This document shows positions 7,544-14,486 of a stretch of 35,571 nucleotides of DNA, in pieces. Each line of letters begins with the position of its first letter. Position 1 is the first letter of the stretch. The notes beneath the pieces were generated by a model that saw only the letters and a program-made list of their open reading frames with translations, had not been told where the DNA came from and did no database searches. This DNA comes from Thiohalophilus sp046483665 (GTDB lineage: Bacteria; Pseudomonadota; Gammaproteobacteria; UBA6429; Thiohalophilaceae): assembly GCF_046483665.1 (NCBI RefSeq), contig NZ_JAWOCR010000017.1, forward strand, positions 1 through 35,571. Direction: 5' to 3'. A program made the position numbers and the translations under genes.

Positions 7544-8316
7544 GTTATCTCCCCGGTCTTTCTTGGGCCCGGAAAGAAGGCATTGGTCTGCCTGATGTAG
7601 TCGCGGTAGGCCGGGCGACGTTCGCCGATGTCCTGTTCTAGCAAAGTGACACCGGAGAAGCGTAACAACAAAAATGTCATTAATAGCGGGGAGACGATGG
7701 TCCACCAGCCCCCGGTAGCCGCTGCCAGAAAGAAGAAGCCCCACCAGATACACCATTCGCCGAAATAATTCGGATGACGGGTATAGCGCCATAACCCGGA
7801 TTGCATCACTTTGCCCCGGTTATCCGGATTCGCCTTGAAGCGGGTCAGTTGCCAGTCACCAATGGTCTCGAAACTCATTCCAATCACCCATAGCAGCACA
7901 CCCACTGCATCGAACAGGTTCAGTGGCGCGGGTTGTACCATGGCTGGCAACAGGGGCAGGGCGGCTATACTGGCCAGCAGCATCTGAAAGATGAAAATGA
8001 TGAACAGGCTTTTAACTGCAAAGTTTGGTGAATACTTGTCCCTGATCGACTGATAACGGCGATCTTCCGGCTCTCCCCAGTTACGCCATGTCAAGTGCAG
8101 GGAAAGTCGTAATGCCCATAGACTGACGAGTATCAGTACCAGCCAGCCCCGCGTTTCCAGTGAAACAAAAAAGGCATATACAAATGCGGCCGCGAGAAAC
8201 ATCAGTGACCAGATACTATCGACAATGCTGACATCGCGCATGCACAGACTTAACAGCCAGGTGAGAACACTCAATGTCAGCATTCCCGCCAGACCATAAA
8301 GATATAGTGAGAGCAT
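7540..8316 (-). CDS. DUF1295 membrane protein (steroid 5-alpha-reductase-like fold)
   Basis: 258-residue multi-pass membrane protein of the DUF1295 family, related to steroid 5-alpha reductases and isoprenylcysteine methyltransferases. The C-terminal diagnostic stretch is GLWRYTRHPNYFGEWCIWWGFFFLA, followed by LLMTFLLLRFSGVTLLEQDIGERRPAYRDYI. About six hydrophobic segments are visible, beginning with LYLYGLAGMLTLSVLTWLL. Family relatives use NADPH or SAM on membrane-embedded lipids; the substrate here is unknown. The start overlaps the DUF2878 stop by one base and the end overlaps the next start by 4 bp, so the three genes are probably translationally coupled. Confidence 0.9.
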   Translation of the reverse strand: MLSLYLYGLAGMLTLSVLTWLLSLCMRDVSIVDSIWSLMFLAAAFVYAFFVSLETRGWLVLILVSLWALRLSLHLTWRNWGEPEDRRYQSIRDKYSPNFAVKSLFIIFIFQMLLASIAALPLLPAMVQPAPLNLFDAVGVLLWVIGMSFETIGDWQLTRFKANPDNRGKVMQSGLWRYTRHPNYFGEWCIWWGFFFLAAATGGWWTIVSPLLMTFLLLRFSGVTLLEQDIGERRPAYRDYIRQTNAFFPGPRKTGEIT

Positions 8317-8858
8317 CAGATAAATTCCTTTTGAGTATTTTTTCCAGAGCTTCTGTCGAGCAGGCTGGCTACATAAACCAGCAGGGGAGTCCAGGCGGCC
8401 CAGCCGACAGACAGCGCCAGCAGAGCGGCTTCGGGCTGCAGTAGCTCAACCGCTCCCAACCGGGCGCCGGCGTAATAGGCCGCCGGCCCGGCAATGGCAC
8501 CCAGTGCGCCCGCCAGCAGATAACGATGCTTCAACCAGCCCAGCGAATGGTTGATCGTGGTGGCAAACAGAGCCCACAGCAGAATGATCCAGTGAGGGGC
8601 AAGATAGGCAGACCACATACCGCTGTTGAAGCTCAGCCAGCCCTGCATTAGCAACCAGCTGTCCCAGAGGGTACCGAGTACCACAGCAAACAGGATTAAT
8701 AAAATTTCGCTGAGAAGGTTGCGACTGACAAACATGTGACTGATCAGGATCAGTAACATGGTCAGGCTGCCATACAGCGACAGGTTCCAGGCTGCCCCCA
8801 GCACGCCGGAGAACCAGCCAAGCTGGAACAATACAAAATTTATCAGGGCGTAGGGCAT
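8316..8858 (-). CDS. DUF2878 family membrane protein
   Basis: 180 residues with about five to six membrane segments (ALINFVLFQLGWFSGVLGA, LTMLLILISHMFV, ILLILFAVVLGTLWDSWLLM, HWIILLWALFATTINHSLGWL, YLLAGALGAIAGPAAYYAGA, ALSVGWAAWTPLLVYVASLL). The FQLGWFSGVLGA start and the TTINHSLGWL segment are characteristic of DUF2878. The role is not established, but genes of this family often stand beside Cfa-like and DUF1295 genes. The ATG at 8856-8858 sits 4 bp after the upstream stop and lacks a strong ribosome site, suggesting re-initiation. The longer in-frame extension runs through the methyltransferase gene and looks artefactual. Confidence 0.85.
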   Translation of the reverse strand: MPYALINFVLFQLGWFSGVLGAAWNLSLYGSLTMLLILISHMFVSRNLLSEILLILFAVVLGTLWDSWLLMQGWLSFNSGMWSAYLAPHWIILLWALFATTINHSLGWLKHRYLLAGALGAIAGPAAYYAGARLGAVELLQPEAALLALSVGWAAWTPLLVYVASLLDRSSGKNTQKEFI

Positions 8859-8862
8859 AATC

Positions 8863-9906
8863 TTAGTGCTGCTTGAACAGGTAGTGACTGACCCACCACT
8901 GCTGGCCATCGTCATAGCCGAACAACTCCGCGCAAGCCATGAAGAACATGCGCCAGCGCATCCACCATTGCTGCACATCCTGCTCGCCATAGATGTCGGC
9001 GAATATCCTTTTCATGGCATCTTTGTTACTGTCCATGCGCTCAAGCCAGGCGTTGGCCGTTTTTTCATAATGACGTCCATCCCAGCGCCAGCGGTCCTGC
9101 AGAACCAGGTGTTGTTGAAAATAAAGCGGCAAATCATCGCTGGGCATGATGCCCCCGCTGAAAAAGTGGCGGCTCATCCAGTCATTATCTGATTTATCTT
9201 CAAACGCATAGGGCACACTGCGGTGTACGAAAATATGCATGAAAAACAGGCCATCCGGTTTCAGCCAGTGGCTGATGCGTTCGAATAGTAAAGAATAATT
9301 GCGCATATGTTCGAACATTTCGACAGAAACGACACGATCAAATTGTTGATCGATCTGAAATTCGTTCATGTCCGCAGTAATGACCTGTATGTTATTCAAA
9401 CCGCGTTCTGCCGCGCGCTGCAAAATAAAATCCCGTTGCGAGCTGGAATTCGACACAGCAGTGATCCGGCTTTGCGGATAATGCCCCGCCATCCACAGTG
9501 TCAGGGAACCCCAGCCGCAACCCAGTTCGAGTATCTGCTGGTGATTATCCAGACGTGCGTGTTCACAGGATTGCTCGAGAGCCGCTAACTCGGCTTCATT
9601 CAGCGTCTCTGTTCCTTCGGGCCAGTAACAGCAACTGTATTTAAGATGTTCGCCCAGGGAACGGGTATAGAAACTGGCCGGCACCTCATAATGCTGCTCA
9701 TTGGCTTTGTGTGCGAGCGGGGCGACTTCGGCTTGCTGCATTCGTTCGAGAAAAGCCATCAGTGTGCGCGTGTGACTCTCACAATCATCGGCCTCTATCT
9801 CCTGCAGACGTTCACGCAACAACCGTCGGATACCGTGGCGGATCAGGCGATCCGGTATGTAACCCTGTTCGGTCAGTTCGAGTGCGAGATTTTCGGCCTG
9901 GGACAT
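8863..9906 (-). CDS. Cfa-like SAM methyltransferase, coclaurine N-methyltransferase type
   Basis: 347 residues. The SAM site ILELGCGWGSLTLWMAGHYP is followed by ITAVSNSSSQRDFI, VVSVEMFEHMRNY and FFMHIFVHRSVPYAFED. These mark the branch of the cyclopropane synthase superfamily that includes plant coclaurine N-methyltransferases, distinct from the other Cfa homologue at 2034-3311. HYEVPASFYTRSLGEHLKYSCCYWPEG corresponds to the acyl/active-site region. The bacterial substrate is unknown; a membrane lipid or fatty acid is likely from the operon. The start ATG at 9904-9906 has an AGGAG site and is preferred to 9990, which lies inside the regulator gene. It is the first structural gene after the regulator, 28 bp downstream. 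Confidence 0.87.
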   Translation of the reverse strand: MSQAENLALELTEQGYIPDRLIRHGIRRLLRERLQEIEADDCESHTRTLMAFLERMQQAEVAPLAHKANEQHYEVPASFYTRSLGEHLKYSCCYWPEGTETLNEAELAALEQSCEHARLDNHQQILELGCGWGSLTLWMAGHYPQSRITAVSNSSSQRDFILQRAAERGLNNIQVITADMNEFQIDQQFDRVVSVEMFEHMRNYSLLFERISHWLKPDGLFFMHIFVHRSVPYAFEDKSDNDWMSRHFFSGGIMPSDDLPLYFQQHLVLQDRWRWDGRHYEKTANAWLERMDSNKDAMKRIFADIYGEQDVQQWWMRWRMFFMACAELFGYDDGQQWWVSHYLFKQH

Positions 9907-9934
9907 AGGAATACTCCTGTCAGATAAGGGTTGC

Positions 9935-10855
9935 TCAGAGGTTGGGAAAATATCGGGATAGTTTGTGCATACCCGCGCCCAGATCTTCACCGAGCGAAAT
10001 TGCCTGGCTTTGTTCGATGGCGGCGCTGTGCCGGGTCGCGATCGGGCCTCCGATGAACACCGGGATCTCGCTGCACTGTTGAGTAAGGGCGCTCAGCTCT
10101 TGCCGGAGCTGGCTGTCACCGCTATCCACCGAGCCGGACAGAATAATGCCCTGACTCTTCGATTGCCCGGCAACCTGGGGTAATTCCGAAAGCGGCATGT
10201 TGGCGCCGAGCATAATCAGCTGATAGCCGCGCGCGTGCAGTGACAGCGCCAGCAATAACAGACCAAATTCGTGCTGTTCGTCAGGCATACAGGCAATTAC
10301 CAGTCGGGGGCCATTGTTCTGGCGGTTACGTTGATGAAAGCGGGCGCCCAGTTTGTTGCGCATGAAGACACTGAAAAAATGCTCTTCGGCAATGCCGCAA
10401 TTGCTCGACTCCCAGCGATCACCGAATTCGCGCAACAGGGGTAACAGCAACTGGCGGGTGACCACCTCGACCGGGTAAAGCCCCATGGCCTCGTTATAGA
10501 TGTCTTCCAGAACAGCCTCGTTGAATTGACTGGTAGCCAGTAGCATCTGGGAGATATACCGCTGCCAGGGCTCATTGCCTGGCTGGGACGAGACACGCTC
10601 CGGGGTCTGCATAACGCGGGCGACCTGGCTGATCGCAATCCCTTCATCCAGCATCTGACAGATGCTGCGGATCTGGTTGACGTCCTCGTCCGAATAGAGA
10701 CGGTGTCCGCTGGGCGTGCGCCGGGGATTGAGCAGGCCGTATCGCCGTTCCCAGGCGCGCAGGGTCACACTGTTGACACCGGTCAGCGCCGAGACGGTGC
10801 TGATAGCATAGCGGTCCGGCGAGGCGTCATCCGTGGGGCTGGAAAATTGGCTCAT
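9935..10855 (-). CDS. litR: MerR-family coenzyme B12-dependent light-sensing regulator (CarH/LitR)
   Basis: 306 residues. A MerR DNA-binding domain (about 16-85: YAISTVSALTGVNSVTLRAWERRYGLLNP.. then GHRLYSDEDV) is joined to a cobalamin-binding domain. The photoreceptor signature is complete. W148 followed by nine residues and E158-H159 gives Wx9EH, equivalent to W131, E141 and H142 of Thermus CarH. ExHxxG at 193-198 (EQHEFG) supplies the lower axial histidine H195, equivalent to H177. SGS and GG stretches of the B12 fold follow. In this family, adenosylcobalamin drives tetramer formation and repression in the dark; light breaks the Co-C bond and releases the operator. It heads the 11-gene operon and three 11-bp repeats overlap its own promoter, so autoregulation is likely. 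The ATG at 10853-10855 follows GAGGTC; the upstream in-frame start adds 18 residues across the operator. Confidence 0.93.
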   Translation of the reverse strand: MSQFSSPTDDASPDRYAISTVSALTGVNSVTLRAWERRYGLLNPRRTPSGHRLYSDEDVNQIRSICQMLDEGIAISQVARVMQTPERVSSQPGNEPWQRYISQMLLATSQFNEAVLEDIYNEAMGLYPVEVVTRQLLLPLLREFGDRWESSNCGIAEEHFFSVFMRNKLGARFHQRNRQNNGPRLVIACMPDEQHEFGLLLLALSLHARGYQLIMLGANMPLSELPQVAGQSKSQGIILSGSVDSGDSQLRQELSALTQQCSEIPVFIGGPIATRHSAAIEQSQAISLGEDLGAGMHKLSRYFPNL

Positions 10856-10862
10856 CTTGACC

Positions 10863-10895
10863 TCGACAAAAGTTATACAAAACATATACAATGTT
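10863..10895. promoter_or_regulatory. Three 11-bp direct repeats: probable CarH/LitR operator
   Basis: TCGACAAAAGT (10863-10873), TATACAAAACA (10874-10884) and TATACAATGTT (10885-10895) are head-to-tail, with ACAA recurring exactly every 11 bp. CarH is known to bind tandem 11-bp direct repeats as a tetramer. They cover the -10 region and the likely transcription start of the regulator operon. Confidence 0.75.
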
Positions 10896-10909
10896 TTGCG
10901 CGTTGTCAA
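10881..10909 (-). promoter_or_regulatory. Promoter of the light-controlled lipid operon
   Basis: On the minus strand, a perfect TTGACA (10904-10909), 17-bp spacer and TATGTT (10881-10886). The -10 and part of the spacer lie inside the repeats at 10863-10895, the position expected for a repressor operator. Confidence 0.7.
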
Positions 10910-10978
10910 TGAAATCGAACTGAACTATGCTAAATAACTGTAAAAAATGGATTTGGTGTGTTATTTGTTATTGGAGTG

Positions 10979-10998
10979 TTGTACATAAACTTATACAA
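10979..10998. promoter_or_regulatory. Dyad with the same TACAA half-sites, upstream of the Sel1 gene
   Basis: TTGTA and TACAA in inverted orientation, ten bases apart, ending 11 bp before the start codon of the Sel1-repeat gene. The half-site matches the core of the repeats at 10863-10895, so the divergent Sel1-peroxidase pair may answer to the same regulator. No clear -35/-10 pair could be fixed for this direction. Confidence 0.4.
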
Positions 10999-11009
10999 GA
11001 GGTGTGCAA

Positions 11010-11306
11010 ATGGACGCTGATTTACTTTCCCGGCTGGTTCTGTACAGCAATGATTCGGAGCTGGTGGAGTCGATACGCAAGGTGGCCGAAACCGGCGATA
11101 TTGATGCCCAGTACGCCCTGGGCCTGATTTATGCGGAAGGGCGGGGCATTGAGCCCGATCTGGTGGCCGCCTATCGCTGGCTGTCCCGGGCTCTGGAGGC
11201 CGGCGACAAAGATGCCGGCGATTTACGTCATATCGTATTGCAGCAGATGAACCCCCTTCAGATTGCCGAGGCGGAGCGTGAGCAAAGCGGAGTGTGCTGG
11301 CAATGA
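11010..11306 (+). CDS. Small Sel1-repeat (TPR-like) protein
   Basis: 98 residues, beginning MDADLLSRLVLYS. One clear Sel1 repeat is present: AQYALGLIYAEGRGIEPDLVAAYRWLSRALEAGDKDA (about residues 29-65), preceded by a degenerate helical pair (LVESIRKVAETGD). Sel1 repeats mediate protein-protein contacts; the partner is unknown. No signal peptide. The ATG at 11010 is placed 7 bp after AGAGG; a GTG at 11004 is a less likely start. It is divergent from the CarH/LitR gene and overlaps the peroxidase gene by 4 bp (ATGA), so the two form one transcription unit. Confidence 0.85.
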   Translation: MDADLLSRLVLYSNDSELVESIRKVAETGDIDAQYALGLIYAEGRGIEPDLVAAYRWLSRALEAGDKDAGDLRHIVLQQMNPLQIAEAEREQSGVCWQ

Positions 11307-11854
11307 AAGCCTGGCTCAGCTTGTTACTGTTGCCGGGGCTGGTGTTGTCCTTGCCGGTGATTGCCAGCGAGTGTCCGGCCTCGCTGGATTTCAGCCTGCG
11401 CACCTTGAATGAACAACAAACCGTCAACCTCTGCGAGCGCTACCGCCACAAGGTAGTGCTGATTGTGAACACTGCCAGCAAATGTGCCTTTACACCCCAG
11501 TATGAAGGGCTGGAAGCGCTCTATGCGCGTTATCGTTCGCAGGGACTGGTGGTGCTGGGGTTCCCTTCCAATGATTTTGCTCATCAGGAGCCGGGCAGTG
11601 AGGCCGAGATACGCCGCTTCTGTCGTCTGACTTACGGTGTGGAGTTTCCCATGTTTGCCAAGACCCGGGTGCGTGAGCCCCATGCAGATCCCCTCTATGC
11701 CTGGCTGGGACGGACTGCCGGGGAGTTCCCGCAATGGAATTTTCATAAATACCTGCTGGATCGCCAGGGACGACTGGTGGGCAGTTACCCGGCTCAGGTG
11801 CGCCCTGATGCGCCGGCTCTCACCCAACGTATCGAGGCCCTGCTGCAGAAATAA
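11303..11854 (+). CDS. Exported glutathione peroxidase family protein
   Basis: 183 residues. MKAWLSLLLLPGLVLSLPVIASE is a signal peptide, so the mature enzyme is probably periplasmic. The family motifs are VNTASKCAFTPQYEGLEALY, with the peroxidatic cysteine in place of selenocysteine, FPSNDFAHQEPGSEAEI with the catalytic glutamine, and WNFHKYLLDRQG with the catalytic tryptophan and asparagine. It should reduce hydrogen or lipid hydroperoxides; many bacterial members use thioredoxin rather than glutathione. The ATG at 11303 overlaps the Sel1-gene stop. Divergence from a B12 photoreceptor operon that modifies lipids fits a role against light-driven lipid peroxidation, but that link is inferred. 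Confidence 0.92.
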   Translation: MKAWLSLLLLPGLVLSLPVIASECPASLDFSLRTLNEQQTVNLCERYRHKVVLIVNTASKCAFTPQYEGLEALYARYRSQGLVVLGFPSNDFAHQEPGSEAEIRRFCRLTYGVEFPMFAKTRVREPHADPLYAWLGRTAGEFPQWNFHKYLLDRQGRLVGSYPAQVRPDAPALTQRIEALLQK

Positions 11855-12146
11855 TCTCGTCAACCCGGGCCAGCCTCCCTGTCACAGGCAGTCCTCAGGG
11901 GCATTCGTGATTTTTGGATTTGATTTTACTTGACTCGCACCGTGCGCAATAACCATGTAAAATGGTTGTTTGCCCCGCGACCGGGGTTGAAGTCCGGGAC
12001 CCAACGGGCCGATACCCATATCGGGCCGCGTATAGTCACTGCAGCCGTATGCCTCATTGAACAGGGTGGATTCAGCTTTAAACTGACATGCAAAGCCCAC
12101 ATATTTCCAGATTGGCGCTTATTTGAGGCTGCGTTCCGGTTAAAAA
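11855..12146. other. Intergenic region upstream of the suf promoter
   Basis: Part of a 403-bp gap before sufB. No convincing gene is seen: open frames here have no ribosome site or recognisable product. It contains a 17-bp inverted repeat (AACCATGTAAAATGGTT, 11951-11967) resembling the two suf palindromes downstream. No good terminator for the peroxidase gene could be found. Confidence 0.4.
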
Positions 12147-12163
12147 CCAAGTAAAATACTCAA
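12147..12163. promoter_or_regulatory. Upstream suf operator-like site
   Basis: CCAAGTAAAATACTCAA, matching 14 of 17 bases of the site at 12218-12234 and starting 71 bp before it. It lies upstream of the -35 element. It is probably a site for an Rrf2-family Fe-S regulator (IscR/SufR type); the regulator is inferred. Confidence 0.55.
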
Positions 12164-12187
12164 CAAATAACCTTACAAGATAAGGCG

Positions 12188-12216
12188 TTGAAATTTCATG
12201 AGCAGGCCAGTATAAA
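12188..12216 (+). promoter_or_regulatory. suf operon promoter
   Basis: TTGAAA at 12188-12193, exactly 17 bp spacer, TATAAA at 12211-12216: a near-consensus sigma-70 promoter, about 40 bp upstream of the sufB start. Confidence 0.8.
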
Positions 12217-12217
12217 A

Positions 12218-12234
12218 CCAAGTAAATTACTCGG
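12218..12234. promoter_or_regulatory. suf operator palindrome over the transcription start
   Basis: CCAAGTAAATTACTCGG is a near-perfect palindrome (15 of 17 positions symmetric). It starts one base after the -10 and covers the predicted +1. This is the place for a repressor that responds to Fe-S status, most plausibly an Rrf2 protein. Confidence 0.65.
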
Positions 12235-12257
12235 AAATAGTCCGGAGGTTAACCAGG

Positions 12258-13706
12258 ATGACGGCAACACCCGATACAGTGGATGAACTCATCAAGCGTG
12301 GCTACGAACACGGCTTTATCACCGAGATCGAGTCGGATACGTTTCCGCCGGGTCTCAGCGAAGACGTCATCCGTGCCCTGTCGGCCAAAAAAAATGAGCC
12401 CCAGTGGATGCTGGAATGGCGCCTCAAGGCCTATCAGCACTGGCTGACTCTGGAGCAGCCCAGCTGGGCCCATCTGGATTATCCGCCGATCGATTATCAG
12501 TCCATTTCTTATTATTCCGCGCCGAAAAAAGCGGGCGAGGGCCCCCAGAGTCTGGACGAGGTGGACCCGGAGCTGATCGAAACCTATAACAAGCTCGGTA
12601 TCCCGCTGGAAGAGCAGATGGCCCTGGCCGGGGTGGCCGTCGATGCCGTTTTTGACAGTGTCTCGGTCGCTACTACCTTTCGGGAAAAACTCTCCGAGGC
12701 CGGCGTCATTTTCTGCTCCATGTCCGAAGCCGTTCACGACTATCCGGAGCTGATTCAGCAGTACCTGGGTACCGTGGTACCGTATACGGATAACTTTTTT
12801 GCCTGCATGAATGCGGCGGTTTTCTCCGACGGCACCTTTGTGTATATCCCGAAGGGCGTGCGTTGTCCGATGGAGCTGTCCACCTATTTCCGGATCAACG
12901 AAGCCAACACCGGCCAGTTCGAACGCACCCTGATCGTGGCAGAGGAGGCCAGCTACGTCAGTTACCTGGAAGGCTGCACCGCCCCGATGCGCGATGAGAA
13001 CCAGCTGCATGCTGCGGTGGTCGAGCTGATTGCGCTGGATGATGCCAAGATAAAATACTCCACAGTACAGAACTGGTATCCGGGAGATGCGCAGGGCAAG
13101 GGGGGGATTTATAACTTTGTGACCAAGCGCGGCGACTGCCGTGGCAAACGCTCGCATATCTCCTGGACACAGGTGGAAACCGGCTCTGCCATTACCTGGA
13201 AATATCCCAGCTGTATTTTGCGTGGTGACGAGTCCACGGGTGAGTTTTACTCGGTGGCCGTGGCCAGGGGGCGGCAACAGGCCGATACCGGTACCAAGAT
13301 GATTCACATGGGGCGCGATACCAAAAGCACGATCGTCTCCAAGGGTATCTCGGCCGGTCAGGGTCAAAATGCCTATCGTGGTCTGGTGAGGATGACGCCC
13401 AAGGCGGAAAACGCGCGCAATCATACCCAGTGTGACTCGCTGTTGATCGGTGACACCTGCGGGGCGCACACCTATCCATATATCGAGGTACGCAATCCGA
13501 CCGCCAAGATGGAACACGAGGCGACCACGTCCAAGATCAGCGAGGATCAGTTGTTCTATTGCCGTCAGCGTGGCCTGTCCGAGGAAGATGCCGTGTCGAT
13601 GATCGTCAATGGTTTCTGCAAGGAAGTTTTCAATGAATTACCCATGGAGTTTGCCGTCGAAGCGCAAAAACTCCTCAACGTCACCCTCGAAGGGGCTGTC
13701 GGTTAA
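12258..13706 (+). CDS. sufB: SufB, Fe-S cluster scaffold subunit
   Basis: 482 residues, the normal length for SufB. SufB with SufC and SufD forms the SufBC2D complex that assembles Fe-S clusters in the cytoplasm, used especially under oxidative stress or iron limitation. The C-terminal core is clear: TQCDSLLIGDTCGAHTYPYIEVRNPTAKMEHEATTSKISEDQLFYCRQRGLSEEDA (positions about 393-448), including the conserved cysteine in GDTCGAHT. The ATG at 12258 has GGAGG nine bases upstream. It is the first gene of a six-gene plus-strand operon (B, C, D, SufT-like, A, E). Confidence 0.97.
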   Translation: MTATPDTVDELIKRGYEHGFITEIESDTFPPGLSEDVIRALSAKKNEPQWMLEWRLKAYQHWLTLEQPSWAHLDYPPIDYQSISYYSAPKKAGEGPQSLDEVDPELIETYNKLGIPLEEQMALAGVAVDAVFDSVSVATTFREKLSEAGVIFCSMSEAVHDYPELIQQYLGTVVPYTDNFFACMNAAVFSDGTFVYIPKGVRCPMELSTYFRINEANTGQFERTLIVAEEASYVSYLEGCTAPMRDENQLHAAVVELIALDDAKIKYSTVQNWYPGDAQGKGGIYNFVTKRGDCRGKRSHISWTQVETGSAITWKYPSCILRGDESTGEFYSVAVARGRQQADTGTKMIHMGRDTKSTIVSKGISAGQGQNAYRGLVRMTPKAENARNHTQCDSLLIGDTCGAHTYPYIEVRNPTAKMEHEATTSKISEDQLFYCRQRGLSEEDAVSMIVNGFCKEVFNELPMEFAVEAQKLLNVTLEGAVG

Positions 13707-13733
13707 CCCAATCAAGTTCTGGAGGATAACGAA

Positions 13734-14486
13734 ATGTTGTCGATCAAAAATCTGCACGTCAATGTCGATGGCAAGCCCATTTTGAAAGGGCTGAACCTGG
13801 ATATCGGCACCGGTGAAGTTCACGCTATCATGGGACCGAACGGTTCCGGTAAAAGCACGCTGGCCTATGTGCTGTCCGGCCGCGACGGTTATGAGGTGAC
13901 CGAAGGCCAGATAATCTATGAGGGCGAAGACCTGCTGGAACTGGAGCCCGAAGAACGGGCCCATAAAGGCGTGTTCCTGGCCATGCAGTATCCGGTGGAA
14001 CTGCCCGGCGTGAATAACATGGTTTTTCTTAAAGAGTCCCTGAACGCCATCCGTCGTGCACGCGGCGAAGACGAACTCGATTCAGTCAAGTTCATGCAGC
14101 TGATCAAGGAAAAAGCCAGGATGGTCAAGCTGAATGAGAAACTGCTCAAGCGCAGCGTCAATGTGGGTTTCTCCGGCGGTGAGAAAAAGCGTAATGAGAT
14201 TTTGCAAATGGCCATGCTGGAACCGAAGCTGGCCCTGCTGGATGAAACCGATTCCGGTCTGGATATTGATGCGCTGCGTATTGTCGCCGAAGGCGTCAAC
14301 GGGCTGCGCAGTCCGGAACGTTCTGTGGTGCTGGTAACTCACTATCAACGTCTGCTCGATTATATTCAACCGGATCATGTGCATGTACTGGCATATGGCA
14401 AGATTGTTCGTTCCGGTGGCAAGGAGCTGGCTCACGAACTGGAAGAGAAAGGATACAGCTGGGTTGAGGAGGGCGCGGCGGCATGA
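13734..14486 (+). CDS. sufC: SufC, Fe-S assembly ATPase
   Basis: 250 residues. ABC-type ATPase of the SufBC2D complex: Walker A GPNGSGKST (about 34-42), signature SGGEKKRNEI, Walker B LALLDETDSGLDIDAL and the switch histidine in VLVTHYQRLL. The DETDSGLD form of Walker B and the EKKRNE signature distinguish SufC from transport ATPases. ATP hydrolysis drives conformational change in SufB-SufD during cluster assembly. It starts 27 bp after sufB behind GGAGG and overlaps sufD by 4 bp. Confidence 0.97.
   Translation: MLSIKNLHVNVDGKPILKGLNLDIGTGEVHAIMGPNGSGKSTLAYVLSGRDGYEVTEGQIIYEGEDLLELEPEERAHKGVFLAMQYPVELPGVNNMVFLKESLNAIRRARGEDELDSVKFMQLIKEKARMVKLNEKLLKRSVNVGFSGGEKKRNEILQMAMLEPKLALLDETDSGLDIDALRIVAEGVNGLRSPERSVVLVTHYQRLLDYIQPDHVHVLAYGKIVRSGGKELAHELEEKGYSWVEEGAAA

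Noticed and set aside
11882..12154. Frames in the gap between the peroxidase and sufB
   Set aside because: Two opposing frames cover the same bases, neither has a Shine-Dalgarno or a protein-like composition. The region contains regulatory palindromes instead.
12249..13517. 422-residue open frame antisense to sufB
   Set aside because: It is fully contained in the well-conserved sufB on the other strand, has no recognisable domain or ribosome site, and reflects codon composition.
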